38,665 nucleotides of DNA from positions 1 to 38,665 of the forward strand of contig CAJTRU010000020.1 in assembly GCA_910579085.1 (NCBI GenBank). Reading direction: 5' to 3'. This DNA comes from an uncultured Lachnospiraceae bacterium (lineage in GTDB: Bacteria > Bacillota > Clostridia > Lachnospirales > Lachnospiraceae). Within the stretch, counting starts at the first letter, position 1. Each line of letters opens with the position of its first letter. The notes under the pieces are model-generated. The model was not told where the DNA came from, ran no database searches, and was given only the letters and a program-made list of their open reading frames with translations. Below are positions 11,001 through 17,286 of the stretch, piece by piece. A program made the translations under genes and the position numbers.

Positions 11001-11745
11001 TGCAGGGGTAACAGATACTGTAAGCTATAGCAATTTAATCCCAGGCAAGAAATACAGGATAACAGGCAAGATTTATAATACAGAAACGAAAGAACCAGCA
11101 ATGACAGAAAAGGAAGAGGAGATTACTTCTTCTAAAACATTTATCCCTATGGCTTCACAGGGAAGTGTGAAACTTGATTTTGAATTTGATGGAACTTACC
11201 TTGCTGGGCATAAATATGCAGTTTACACAGAAATCCTTCTTGTGGATGCAAGGTATGATACGACAACAGCATCAACCATAAATAATCCTGTGCTGATAAC
11301 AAAACATAATGAAAATTTGGATGATAAGGAAGAGGCTTTCTACATACCAAAAGTTTCAACTTCTGCAAAGGATTATTATACACAGACGAATGTGACAAAA
11401 GCAGACAGCACAACAACGATTGTAGATGATGTCACATTTGAAGGATTGAATACGACAGATAAATACTGCATCAAGGGTATCATTATGGATAAGGAAACCA
11501 GAGAACCTCTTGTACTCGCTGATGGCTCACAGGCAGAGGCAACAACTGGTGAATTCCAGGTTGATAAATCAACAGATGGAGGAAGAGGATATGGTACAAA
11601 GCAGTTAAGATTTACCTTCAGTACAACTGATTTGGAAGGTAAGACATTAGTTGTCTTTGAAAAGTTGTATCTGGTGAGAGGGAACAAAGAAACATTAATC
11701 GGGCAGCACACAGAAATCATGGACGAAAAACAGACAACTCATTAG
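2026..11745 (+). CDS. Giant VaFE-repeat secreted/surface protein (3239 aa)
   Basis: The start is GTG 2026, with AGGGGG at 2012-2017 as ribosome binding site. Residues 1-29 are a signal peptide (KK, hydrophobic core, ending near ANA). Residues about 365-500 resemble the thioester-type head domain of such adhesins (AYCANPS, later THFALGKAY); the usual Gln position appears to be His. Residues about 560-760 look like a SpaA/Cna-B-type domain (LYVSLFKIE, LKDAEFVVEFY). From about 780 to the end there are roughly 16 modules, most opening with PKIxT and closing with V-x-FE/YE-x-LY and HxDxxDExQT, the signature of VaFE repeats that form Thr-Gln ester cross-links. Modules near residues 2342 and 2818 carry CxxC...H inserts. 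The protein stops right after DEKQTTH, with no stalk, LPXTG or membrane helix, which is abnormal for this family. An extended, self-cross-linked adhesive fibre is the likely role; how it is retained on the cell is unclear. Confidence 0.8.
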   Translation: MIKFIKKAVSALLASVMCIPTGIVNIANAEENDTNTVTTVTLADSCENGFMQFSESCMESSTADQDGYHMVQVGEDGQMNQIENDGSIWAFSPNDKVEIELIPNENYVVDSFSIKDAANGNILAYRETTDNIFSFTMPTQSLTVEATFRQETEDRPELTDPDAISLQEKIDALPVEEGFYAEYEQMDETELQGLWDETNDIGESYFNEFSDEQREQVDASKLYSTLLLLDGYQENDSTEVPDNDAVQNLQSRINTLPDVCDIAETSDINENGYANYCYSDENTTMKITEEEQDNVFLETLELSETLSDIDSTYASETFDVKPLSEMVMFFTAGVSVPAARAAAGMIGITEENPLKKVDKDGLYPTKGVYTVDDWLEEHYSSEFSLHANMTNTDTGEDKKYNTVAYCANPSRARYHVGSNKSTKFTTSNLKELKGNLDSDPALTIKLILWYGKKGPGYGNDGAPKVDYVSTHFALGKAYANDTGNESKTHASKTEWKKLYNFCKKKADKIRQDRIGNWPDPGTLKNSKKIDFANFRVFSVIPPESTEKYQHIFFYTLENDDTSIDPLYVSLFKIESDKTKGSKNPSSTLKDAEFVVEFYLDNNFATTKDAELFNPTAKWTFSTKNYETYLENHPDLPVYNFDNFDDNGSYAQADHEGSKVPMGAINFSPNDPEEKNRNKWKNDFIANKDLDSWRMYWGQKGTYIIYEKSASQGFKLSGEMLAMGNPSKTTTKNVKEGIAIYYNPDNYTYKVNGEKIAAPIKGHDESGEGVALEVSNVQQVPTIKTNASVAHRRGQPDTQYAKVNGGPLGVQDTVVLDNNKVKDAKYVVTTYCFDKTANKYVDIHWLNNTIISPGSGVKITVNNDTPASETDGPSISYELTSDDVSESGEYKFTVDGNITSTSGLAGHTIVFVNKFEITSGGKTTKTESSKDDTAEYIYLKDEPEPDTPEASTSIMSSQIKRKAGTGESIVYAGKYKDETFKEGSGEILQSLTDTIDYTGLESGKSYTIKAWLMNVDTGEKAIDAAGNEIKSETTKTASGSSGKWDIKFEFDATGLGGKKYVAFAEIYDGGTKKFDLKDKDNKFETFLIPGIETKLTDTSTGTNFTSGGNSLLVDKITYNNLLPGVQYKVVSSLVDASTGETGTDANGAEMKCETLVTADTESGSFDVEMEFNIDASAAKVYVAFEEIFIEKGSPGSGEWVLVADHKDVLDENQKTVVPSIKTLAKDQKTDYNISMAEGEMVIYDTLHYENFVPGLKYRVDSELIDVATNKVVVDDDGVEQSLTMYFTADENFDAGRYLTYGDIKPENHDGNGIVFRLNGKSFAGKTFVIFERVYLEDETGTHLVASHTDPLDEKQTIHVPKIWTNAIDVETQTNISYADETAIIKDTVSYENLIPGLTYELHGRVVDRKKTLESGKETIVVGTDGKNAENKVIFTPDAANGEQELTFDIDLKKYVDDLNKSYKGAVFVVYEDLYVIQRYDGADDRSIVASHTDINDENQTIYLPKITTSLNDSKTGTKLSYAESNAHLIDTINYFNFKPSTQYTVKGRLYNMEDGTVLPGSEKVQQFTSNATGTGSWALDYTFDASKMQGTILVAYAEVYIGDKVVATHDEFWDTEERVYFPKITTDAMEKSTGENIGLASKELDIIDTVHYKSLSPGYTYRLVTELRDQATGDIVTDDAGNKQVLTTEFKTDFELLDKQYLTFGDIIPQDSKHKDVTFCLDAEYFAGRTLVIYERLYLDNETGEHLIADHQDPLDERQTIPIGDIWTEAIDMDNFTKTLHTDTGRATVIDTVHYRNLPAGDYELHGYVVNKDQTIQAGTNVLAYAPGGGRAEATKQFKVTSSSEGTIKIAFDIDVSKYTTDEFKGAVLVVYQELYRITNKDGNSDRVLVAKHTSIENLKQTVYIPYIWTDLNDYKTGTKVLLAEADAHIVDTISYTRFQPNSTYTVKGKIIDMEKGTTLTDSSGKKVEKEMEVTASDTGAGTWALDYEFDASKLQGKILVAYADVYVKNGERPDILSRVATHSNFWDVGQRVYIPKISTVATDQKTNSHVTFAEDNAWVTDRIYYSHLQPDTEYRLISKLVDKDTGEVVVDDKKVKQEIESTFTTTPNESQEKYNQTIKNPFADSDDTGIGYSYGYIIPADGTTLPDGSKYKGVVFNFDAHTFEGRTLVIFEELQMRTKDGYQTIATHMDINDENQTVHIPKIRTNAVDSETLTHSSKMDGSMTVIDTITYENLIPGFTYEVEGFLMDKPRDDTKGYSVIKDAKGNPITNKKEFVADKPNGTVKLSLSGDARSFQTDEGEFSSETLVVFERLYLKNNKDASDDRLVVATHEDINDENQTIYCPRISTKVVSYDFGEESKDGDADHVTGFAAYECDYCKTRFTSEHDVQAHIKKTPACLNFKNSYSTVTEATIYDRVYYENLIPNRTYEIVGHIIDTKTGKAVTINNRMVQSEKKYFTPGTSNGEVDVVFHVTGLDLAGGRYVCYEELFYNGTSIAEHKEKFDDNQTFYVPDMVTSAMDYDTKSNISKSDTISTIIDTVEMTGLKENEKYRLSSVLMDATTDAKSGAKGSNYGSYFIDGTGNAVHAKEWRKKGSTVWHSMDEYFTIDATLSPEDYRGTATIEVKFEVDTVTEHGGKDYQGMTYVVFQELYTENGTLVAQHKDITDKQQTIYIGGMYTVALDGSPINGTMTNLMDGTSGDRTLVDYIYYSNLLPNKSYYVTTNVYIKEMSKGGNPDTDVMQPFEAENAVGLMAHQYTTKSTGSGYWAINISLSGEKLKDYLDKSENGITLVVYEEIHEGTMDGKRVALENNLYNESQSVHIPKIKSTVEEDKVSGLHYTLSEGKWICDNDECVIYACDGCGKEFHSEEEAADHLYDCREGDSYTCTSGVFGSKAEAEAHVAPVYECNNCGLHFSDESDAEAHVNGKCRDAAVVRATQLVRDEDNNVVNELWYACSACGAQFKTNKECLDHINGSDTCYNYTNINAAHNSYSNINAGVTDTVSYSNLIPGKKYRITGKIYNTETKEPAMTEKEEEITSSKTFIPMASQGSVKLDFEFDGTYLAGHKYAVYTEILLVDARYDTTTASTINNPVLITKHNENLDDKEEAFYIPKVSTSAKDYYTQTNVTKADSTTTIVDDVTFEGLNTTDKYCIKGIIMDKETREPLVLADGSQAEATTGEFQVDKSTDGGRGYGTKQLRFTFSTTDLEGKTLVVFEKLYLVRGNKETLIGQHTEIMDEKQTTH
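9130..9225 (+). other. Zinc-finger-like insert in giant protein (first)
   Basis: Codons for about residues 2370-2398 of the giant protein read YECDYCKTRF...HDVQAHIKKTPAC, a C-x2-C-x(n)-H-x(n)-C arrangement. It interrupts a VaFE module between its PRIST opening and the conserved DRVYYENLIP strand. The spacing resembles C2H2/C2HC fingers, but the context is extracytoplasmic. Confidence 0.5.
10545..10965 (+). other. Cluster of zinc-finger-like inserts in giant protein
   Basis: Codons for about residues 2840-2980 hold at least three CxxC...H...C units in tandem: YACDGCGKEF...HLYDC, YECNNCGLHF...HVNGKC and YACSACGAQF...HINGSDTC. A decayed fourth unit (YTCTSGVFGSKAEAEAHV) lies between the first two. 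The cluster is inserted in a late VaFE module. The units resemble each other, so they probably arose by internal duplication. Confidence 0.5.
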
Positions 11746-12193
11746 ATATAAAGTGTTATGTAAATCTGCTGCCATATAGATTTTGCTTGCATCGTGAAAG
11801 CTGTATTTGCAGCCATTAACCCCTTCCTCCTCTTTTTTCGTCTATTTTTCTTCTCTATATCTATCCAATCATACAGATGATTATTATCCTTTTCTGCTGG
11901 TATTTTATCAAATGTGCATGTGCATCAAGAATTTTTGGTGGACAGAAACAGGTAAAAAGGTATTAAAGATAAAAGAAAGAAGAGGAGGATGGTTTGAGTG
12001 GGATAAAAGTAGATTTTAGAGTGTTATCAGAATGTGCCTGTAAGTCTTATGAAGGCACTTTTATGGATTTATATAGCATTTATATGAAAATTGCTCTAAA
12101 AGCCTTGCAGAAGCTGTTATGAGGCAACATGAAAAGATAAAGGGGAATGGGGAAGAGGAGATTTTTTCTGCTATAGAAATATTTGTATTATAA
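11746..12193. other. Intergenic, no gene seen
   Basis: About 450 bp without a convincing gene. A 70-codon open frame at 11807-12019 has no ribosome binding site and low-complexity content. The stretch contains a pyrimidine tract near 11820 and a purine tract near 12150 (GGGGAAGAGGAG). No remnant of a sortase signal or membrane helix belonging to the giant protein is readable in any frame just after 11745. Confidence 0.5.
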
Positions 12194-12219
12194 AACCTGT
12201 ACATAGAATTGTACAGGTT
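12194..12219 (-). terminator. Hairpin, probable terminator
   Basis: A perfect 10-bp stem, AACCTGTACA (12194-12203) with TGTACAGGTT (12210-12219), has a 6-nt loop. Read on the minus strand it ends in TTTTATAATAC and lies about 50 bp beyond the stop of the leftward gene at 12268. It may work in both directions. Confidence 0.6.
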
Positions 12220-12267
12220 CTATTAAAATGTAACTCTTCCATTTTAGCAGTTATTATAAGATAACTA

Positions 12268-12978
12268 TCATTTTACTGCAATTTTTTCAATCTGTTCCAC
12301 AGTCTGTATGCTGTCAATATTTAACAAAATTCCCAGCATATCTACACATCCAAATGATGGCAGTACTGGTTCGCTGTCTGATACAACAATATTGTACAAT
12401 GAACCATTGTTTCTGTTTTCCCTTATTGCAAAATAACAATTTTCATCATCAGTAACTTCATTGTATCTAAAAGCCTGCCCGATGATATTGTATTTGCATG
12501 AACTTTCAGATTCAGTAAGAGTTTTTTTTACTGCAAAATAGCATCCATGGCAGCAGTTTTCAGCATCCCATTTCTGGTGGTCCATAATTAAATAGTAAGT
12601 ATCTGCATTCCCAAAATAACTTTCAAAACCACTACATCTGTCTGAATGCAGAAGCAACTCTGCCAGTTCCATGACTTTGTTGTGTTCTGATGGTATTTTA
12701 CTGGAAATAAAACCTGAATATGCAAGGTTATGTTGTTCCAAGTATGTCTGGATACAGTCTGCCATGTTTTCGTATAGACAGTTTCTTAATGCTGCCAGCA
12801 GTTTCTTTGCTTCATTTTCTGTCAGTTTCCCATTAAATGATACAGAATAAATATTATCATCCTCCATAACTTCAAACCTGTAAGATAAAAACTTGTCCCT
12901 GTCCTGCTGTATGATACTTTTGGGTGCATCTTCTCTCTGTGTGCCTGTGATATTTTTGTTTAAATTTTTTTGATTCAT
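12268..12978 (-). CDS. Unknown protein, 236 aa
   Basis: I do not recognise this protein. The start is ATG 12978-12976, with a strong AAGGAGGA ribosome binding site. It has no signal peptide or membrane segment, so it is probably cytoplasmic. The first 30 residues are polar (Asn/Lys/Gln). The middle is mixed alpha/beta with several Cys residues, including CCHGCYFAVKK near residue 143 and CKYN soon after, which could suggest metal binding but follow no family pattern I know. A recurring CYFAxRE/CYFAVKK phrase hints at an internal repeat. It is transcribed divergently from the XRE regulator at 13189, with about 210 bp between them that contain palindromes, so that regulator may control it. Confidence 0.55.
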   Translation of the reverse strand: MNQKNLNKNITGTQREDAPKSIIQQDRDKFLSYRFEVMEDDNIYSVSFNGKLTENEAKKLLAALRNCLYENMADCIQTYLEQHNLAYSGFISSKIPSEHNKVMELAELLLHSDRCSGFESYFGNADTYYLIMDHQKWDAENCCHGCYFAVKKTLTESESSCKYNIIGQAFRYNEVTDDENCYFAIRENRNNGSLYNIVVSDSEPVLPSFGCVDMLGILLNIDSIQTVEQIEKIAVK

Positions 12979-13032
12979 AATGAAGAATCCTCCTTTTTAA
13001 TTTTTAGTACGAAAAAAGAATATCACCTGCTC

Positions 13033-13064
13033 CATGGTTCTTAATTTTGCAAAAATGCACCATG
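13033..13064. promoter_or_regulatory. Possible operator between divergent genes
   Basis: CATGGT (13033-13038) and ACCATG (13059-13064) form an inverted repeat that encloses a perfect 10-bp palindrome, TTTTGCAAAA (about 13045-13054). It sits between the leftward gene at 12978 and the XRE regulator at 13189, a usual place for an autoregulatory operator. This is inference from symmetry and position only. Confidence 0.35.
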
Positions 13065-13188
13065 CAGAGTAGTATTGTCCACCTATTATGCCTGTAGGAT
13101 GAGGGAATTTATAATAATTACTGTAACAGCAGTTTTTAATAATTATATCACTTGGTTGAATAATATCAACAAAAGGAGATTGAAAAAT

Positions 13189-13575
13189 ATGCTTGATGTT
13201 GACATAATTCAACAAGTCAGAAAGGATGGTAAAGTTATGATGGATGTTAATTTATGTATGAAAGAGGTAGGAAAAAGGATTATGGAGAGAAGGAAGAAGA
13301 TGGGTCTGACTCAGGAGCAGTTAGCAGAAAAATGCGAATTGACAACACAGGCAGTTAGTTATTTTGAATCTGGGAAACGAGCCATGCGACCAGAAAATTT
13401 AATGAAAATCTCATTAGGTTTGGGTGTCAGCACAGATTATTTGTTAACAGGAGATATTATTGACAAGGACAAGCTACTGTTGTCAGAAAAGCTGGATAAG
13501 CTTACTCCAAAAGAAATAAGAATAATAGAAGGGATTGTTGATGAATGTATTAATTTATATCACAAGGATGCCTGA
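13189..13575 (+). CDS. XRE-family helix-turn-helix regulator
   Basis: The best start is ATG 13189, preceded by AAAAGGAG (13171-13178); longer readings back to 13075 have no ribosome binding site. The product is 128 aa. Residues about 25-85 form a classic XRE/Cro-CI helix-turn-helix: VGKRIMERRKKMGLTQEQLA, then TTQAVSYFESGKRAM as the recognition region, and LGVSTDYLLTGD closing the domain. The C-terminal 40 residues (LSEKLDKLTPKEIRIIEGIV...) are helical and probably dimerise. Such proteins repress their own promoter and often a divergent neighbour, here the unknown gene at 12268-12978. It may also control the plasmid functions downstream. Confidence 0.85.
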   Translation: MLDVDIIQQVRKDGKVMMDVNLCMKEVGKRIMERRKKMGLTQEQLAEKCELTTQAVSYFESGKRAMRPENLMKISLGLGVSTDYLLTGDIIDKDKLLLSEKLDKLTPKEIRIIEGIVDECINLYHKDA

Positions 13576-13681
13576 TCAGTACATAGAAGATAACAGGATG
13601 CTGTAATACAGAACCTTTTTTATATGGATCTATTCCAAATGGTGACTTTTAAAATATGTAACTACAATATGTAGTACATGT

Positions 13682-13710
13682 TGCCAGCTGGCAGGTCTGA
13701 TGTCAGCTGG
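13682..13710. repeat. Palindrome/hairpin between regulator and ATPase gene
   Basis: TGCCAGCTGGCA (13682-13693) is a perfect 12-bp palindrome. Its CCAGCTG also pairs with CAGCTGG at 13704-13710 to form an alternative hairpin. The surrounding stretch 13576-13901 holds no gene: it has this element, then a pyrimidine-rich tract (13740-13770) and T-rich sequence. It could be an operator or a weak terminator. Confidence 0.4.
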
Positions 13711-13901
13711 TTCTATTAAATAGCAAAAAAACCATATATCCTCATCTTCTTTTCTTTCTTTTCTTTTTTGTTTATATTTTTATAATCTGCTGTACATGAA
13801 AAAACTTTGAACCTGCATTTTTGCAGAATTTTTTTATTTCTGGTTCTGATATTATTTTTTATAGAAATAAAAAACTATGAATATTAAGGAGGTAAAGTTT
13901 A

Positions 13902-14585
13902 ATGTCAGATAGGATTATGGAAGCAGGAAGCAGTGTTGGTGGTAACAGATTCAGTGCAGAGGAGATTGTTGCAATACCAGGGTTGAATCTTATTATAGCA
14001 CCAGATAGACAACATGGGTCATGTTCTGCACTCAATCTTTCCTTGACTATTGCTGGTGCAACAGGATTTTTGGAAAGGAAACCAGAGCATGGCAGAGTCA
14101 TGGTGTTTTCGCTGGAAAATGCAAGGGAAAAAACAGAACAGATGCTTGCACAATATAATATTATGATTGGAGATATTACTGTAGTATATGCATACATGAA
14201 AGGAACATTTGGTAACAGGATAGAAGAAGGGTTGGATGTGTTTCTGCAGGATAATCCCAAGATAGAAGTGGTTGTAATTGATTCGCTGGAAAAAATTATT
14301 GAAGCCGAATTTGGCCGAATGGAGTATTCTTATGCACATAGGAAATTATGTGGAATTAAAGATGTTGCAGACAGACATGGAGCTTCACTGCTTGTAGGAA
14401 TACATGAAGGAGATCCAGAGGAAATTAGTATGTTGGCTGGGATTGCAGATACAGTATTGAAGATTGAGAATCAAAACAATCATAAATATGCACTTCATGT
14501 AACCCAAAGAAAGGTGCCTGAAAAAGAAATTATAGCAGAATTTGATGCTAATAACTGCGCTTGGAATCAGATAGTAGTCAAATAA
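13902..14585 (+). CDS. RecA/RepA-like ATPase with degenerate P-loop
   Basis: The 227-aa product starts at ATG 13902 after AAGGAGG. Its plan matches the AAA_25/RepA helicase-like RecA fold. FSAEEIVAIPGLNLIIAP leads to where the Walker A loop should be, a hydrophobic helix follows, then VMVFSLENAREKTEQMLAQ, a clear Walker B strand (VVVIDSLEKI, about residues 118-130), and a C-terminal strand series. In place of GPPKxGKS the sequence reads APDRQHGSCS (residues 33-42), so the nucleotide-binding Lys is absent. ATP hydrolysis is therefore doubtful, and the protein may be a structural or regulatory relative. It ends at a terminator just before the partition locus. A role in replication or partition is inferred from position. 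Confidence 0.6.
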   Translation: MSDRIMEAGSSVGGNRFSAEEIVAIPGLNLIIAPDRQHGSCSALNLSLTIAGATGFLERKPEHGRVMVFSLENAREKTEQMLAQYNIMIGDITVVYAYMKGTFGNRIEEGLDVFLQDNPKIEVVVIDSLEKIIEAEFGRMEYSYAHRKLCGIKDVADRHGASLLVGIHEGDPEEISMLAGIADTVLKIENQNNHKYALHVTQRKVPEKEIIAEFDANNCAWNQIVVK

Positions 14586-14607
14586 GAATTATATAATGAA
14601 TGATTGA

Positions 14608-14642
14608 AACAGGTGCTACATTTTTGTGGTATCTGTTTTTTG
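14608..14642 (+). terminator. Intrinsic terminator after the ATPase gene
   Basis: AACAGGTGCTAC (14608-14619) pairs with GTGGTATCTGTT (14626-14637), a 12-bp stem with three G-T wobbles and a 6-nt loop, followed by TTTTTG. It lies about 20 bp past the stop codon. Confidence 0.7.
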
Positions 14643-14646
14643 TTAC

Positions 14647-14965
14647 CATGTAAAAATGCATTTTTGCCAGTTTGGAGTTGGTATTGCATATGGTATTCTA
14701 ATTACAAACATGTAAAAGTGTAGACAGTTTTTCATTATTACAGATATACATGCAGACAAATAGATACTTCTGCATAATTACCTGCAGACATGTAAACAAG
14801 CAGATATGTTTGCAGGTAATCAGGAAGACTTCCAGACAGGATGACAGGTCTACATGATTATTGGTTTACATGTAAAAATGCTGAATGGCAAATGAATCAT
14901 TATGTATACAAGGTTATTTGTTTGCAAGTAGTTATGATTACAGGCTTTTGTGTAGACATGTTGGC
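14647..14965. repeat. Centromere-like repeats upstream of parA
   Basis: The gene-free 360 bp before parA contain repeated CATGTAAA-type motifs: CATGTAAAAATGC at 14647-14659 and identically at 14869-14881, CATGTAAAAGTG at 14709-14720, and CATGTAAACAAG at 14789-14800. TGTAGACATG occurs near 14951, and related TGTAGATATG/TGTAGACAT occurs after the partner gene near 16271-16285. In the middle lies a 15-bp inverted repeat with one mismatch (14777-14791 with 14806-14820). Type Ib partition loci carry such a site next to parA, bound by the RHH partner, so this is the likely centromere and operator. Confidence 0.6.
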
Positions 14966-15006
14966 ATTACGATAAGATTTCTTTGCAAAATGAAGGGAGG
15001 AAATTT

Positions 15007-15771
15007 ATGAAGGTTGTTTCAATATCAAATATTAAAGGAGGAGTAGGCAAAACAACAACTGCTATTGTATTTGTAGTTGGACTGGCAGCAAAGGGCTATA
15101 AGGTTTTAGTTATTGACAGTGACCCACAGACTAATTTAACAATGTGTTTTATGCAGGAGCAACAGGATGAGCTTTTGAGTCTTTATCATGTATACAGCGA
15201 GGGAATTGGTATTGATAAAGTGAAAATAGAAGTAAAAGATAATCTGGATTTAGTGGCAGGTGATTTTGAATTGTGTAATGCTGATATACAATTTGTGAAA
15301 GCAGGCAGGCTGAAAATGCTACAAAAGGCAATTAGAAATCTTAACAATAAGTATGATTTTGTAGTTGTAGATACAGGACCAAATTTGGGGCTGCTCTCAT
15401 TAAATGCTTTTCTGGCAAGTGATTATGTTATTGTTCCCATGTCTGCAGATTCTTTTTCCTTAAAAGGGGTAAGGCTTCTTAAGCAGACATTGGATGATGT
15501 TATGGACGAAATAGAGAAGGAACTTCCTGTTGTTGGCATTTTGCTGACAAAATACAACAGCAGGACAAAAGTTTCAAAATTGCTGGAAAAATCATTAAAT
15601 TCTGCTGCTACACTGTTGAATACTGAATTGTTTAAAAACAGGATTAGGCAGGCTGTTGTTCTGCAAGAGAGCCAGATTGCAAAGGAGGATTTATTTTCAT
15701 ATGCTCCCAATGCAAGGGTATCAGAAGATTATAAAGGGTTTATAGGTGAGTTTCTGGAAAGGATAAGGTGA
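15007..15771 (+). CDS. parA: ParA-type partition ATPase
   Basis: The start is ATG 15007, with GGGAGG at 14995-15000; it gives 254 aa, the normal size for a short (type Ib) ParA. The deviant Walker A motif KGGVGKTT is at residues 10-17, followed by VLVIDSDPQTNLT and a FVVVDTGPNLG Walker B-like strand. The very short N-terminus leaves no DNA-binding domain, which is typical of Ib ParA, where the partner protein represses the operon. ParA binds the nucleoid and moves plasmid copies apart through ATP cycling. It is followed after 6 bp by the RHH partner gene and preceded by centromere-like repeats, so the three form one segregation locus. Confidence 0.92.
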   Translation: MKVVSISNIKGGVGKTTTAIVFVVGLAAKGYKVLVIDSDPQTNLTMCFMQEQQDELLSLYHVYSEGIGIDKVKIEVKDNLDLVAGDFELCNADIQFVKAGRLKMLQKAIRNLNNKYDFVVVDTGPNLGLLSLNAFLASDYVIVPMSADSFSLKGVRLLKQTLDDVMDEIEKELPVVGILLTKYNSRTKVSKLLEKSLNSAATLLNTELFKNRIRQAVVLQESQIAKEDLFSYAPNARVSEDYKGFIGEFLERIR

Positions 15772-15777
15772 TTAAGC

Positions 15778-16200
15778 ATGGGAAATTTAAACATGAAGCT
15801 AATGAAAGGAATAGAGGAAGCTGAAAACCAAATGCAAAAAGAAAAACAACCACCAAAATCAGAAGAACCAGTGAAGAAAGAAGAAAAAAACAAAGATATC
15901 CAGAAAGCTGCTGGAAAGCCTCGAACCACAAAGGAACAGCCAAAGGTGAAGAAAAATACAACAATGAGAAAAAAAGATGATAATAAGCCTGATAAGATGC
16001 AAAAGAAGCAGGTGTTTTCTTTTAGGGCAATCCTGTCTGACATAGTGATTTGGAAGGCATATGCGGTTGCATCAGGGAAGACTATGGAAGATATTTGCAA
16101 TGTTGCCATGAATGAATATCTTAAAAGACATAAACTGTCAGGTGTGGAACAGATGATATTTGATGCTGTAAAAGCGAGGGATTCCAATGATGGTGAATGA
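15778..16200 (+). CDS. RHH-type partition partner (ParB analogue)
   Basis: This 140-aa protein begins 6 bp after parA, with AAGG upstream of ATG 15778. Residues about 15-78 are almost entirely Lys, Glu, Gln and Pro, a long charged and probably disordered arm. Residues about 80-125 (VFSFRAILSDIVIWKAYAVASGKTMEDICNVAMNEYLKRH) match the plan of a ribbon-helix-helix domain: a short beta strand, then two helices. Small basic proteins with a flexible N-terminal arm and a C-terminal RHH are the usual centromere-binding partners of type Ib ParA. There the arm stimulates the ATPase and the RHH dimer binds the repeats and represses the operon. Confidence 0.75.
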   Translation: MGNLNMKLMKGIEEAENQMQKEKQPPKSEEPVKKEEKNKDIQKAAGKPRTTKEQPKVKKNTTMRKKDDNKPDKMQKKQVFSFRAILSDIVIWKAYAVASGKTMEDICNVAMNEYLKRHKLSGVEQMIFDAVKARDSNDGE

Positions 16201-16367
16201 AAAAGGAGGCATGGAATCTGCTGGTTTTAATCCAAAGTTAAAAAAGTAATGAGAAAATAATTGGATTTCATGTAGATATGTAGACATATTGGTATGCAGA
16301 ATTGTAATCATGTTTATTGGAAGAGAGAAATCACAGTATAGACTTCTTTTCCTTCTTGTCTTAAAGT

Positions 16368-16406
16368 AAAAGATGAGACCTGCATTGCAAATCTCATCTT
16401 TTTTAA
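16368..16406. terminator. Bidirectional terminator after the partition operon
   Basis: AAAAGATGAGA (16368-16378) pairs perfectly with TCTCATCTTTT (16392-16402) around a 13-nt loop, followed by TTTT. It lies between the rightward partition genes and the leftward gene ending at 16435, and the symmetrical A/T tails suit both directions. Confidence 0.8.
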
Positions 16407-16434
16407 TTTTTGTGCTTTTTTGCTTTTACAGGAA

Positions 16435-17013
16435 CTAAATGAACATTTTGGAGCATTTATCAAGACCAAGCAACATCAATCTTGGAAGAAAATCGTTTTG
16501 TACATATTCTATTAATGATTTCAGCCATTTTTGCTCGGTTTCACCTATTTCAGAACGAATAATGACTTGAATATTGAATGGCATCATGTTTTTGACTTGG
16601 TATATGCCTTTTCCAGCTTTTTCAGGTGTTATGCCTAATTCATTCAGGTCATCGAAAAGTTGCTGTGGTATGTCCCTGCTGACTATGGTAATGGTGACAT
16701 CATCTGCTTTTATGCAGTTATCCTCAAAACCACTTGCCTTATATAAAGAAGTATAAGCAATTGTTTTATAAAAGTGGTCAGTATCTAACTTTTTGTCAAA
16801 ACAAGTGTAGTCAAGAATGTTATGCCCTCTTAATATTTTTCCAATATCATTTTGGATTTCGATATCTGGAGATTTTAATATTGCTAACAGATATGCAGCA
16901 ACTGGTCTCATGTACATACATTCATCTGGTTTATAACCTGTGTTGGTATCAGTTGTTGCAAGTTCAATTTTTAGTGCATCACAGTAAACAGTATTTTCCT
17001 TTGTTATATTCAT
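16435..17013 (-). CDS. Rpn/PD-(D/E)XK-like family protein (Clostridia type)
   Basis: I chose the ATG at 17013-17011, which has AAAGGAAGG upstream; longer readings have none. The protein has 192 aa. The order of phrases (ILRGHNILDYTCFD, TDHFYKTIAYTSLYKASG, DDVTITIVSRDIPQQLFDDL, then FNIQVIIRSEI and EQKWLKSL) matches a family common in Lachnospiraceae that I associate with Rpn-like PD-(D/E)XK folds. The catalytic pattern is not clear: the strand normally carrying E-x-K reads ILDYTC here, so nuclease activity is uncertain. No partner gene is adjacent. It is convergent with the partition operon and shares the terminator at 16368. Confidence is good that the gene is real, moderate for the family. 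Confidence 0.55.
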   Translation of the reverse strand: MNITKENTVYCDALKIELATTDTNTGYKPDECMYMRPVAAYLLAILKSPDIEIQNDIGKILRGHNILDYTCFDKKLDTDHFYKTIAYTSLYKASGFEDNCIKADDVTITIVSRDIPQQLFDDLNELGITPEKAGKGIYQVKNMMPFNIQVIIRSEIGETEQKWLKSLIEYVQNDFLPRLMLLGLDKCSKMFI

Positions 17014-17286
17014 TTTTATTACCTTCCTTTCTTTGTTTGAGAGGTATTTGCATATATGTTTCCATTGCCCTTTTGTATAGTGCAGTAGGTGTAAGTAACA
17101 AGATCCTCCTATTTTTAATTGTTTCATATAAAATATGAATTATTTTTCTGGATGAAAATTTATGTATGTTCAAATTATTGCAGTTATAACATGTGGTATG
17201 TATTTTCGCAAGATTTTCTTGTAACTTTTTAGTGTTAATGTATAAGGGAAATAAACACACACACAGAATGAAAGGAGGAGGGATAT

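Noticed and set aside
11807..12019. 70-codon frame after the giant gene, possibly its lost anchor
   Set aside because: No LPXTG, no proper membrane helix followed by basic tail, no ribosome binding site.
16205..16249. Tiny ORF after the RHH gene (GGAGG then ATG, 12 codons)
   Set aside because: The spacing between GGAGG and ATG is only 1 nt and the product is 12 residues. It may be a gene remnant but cannot be supported.
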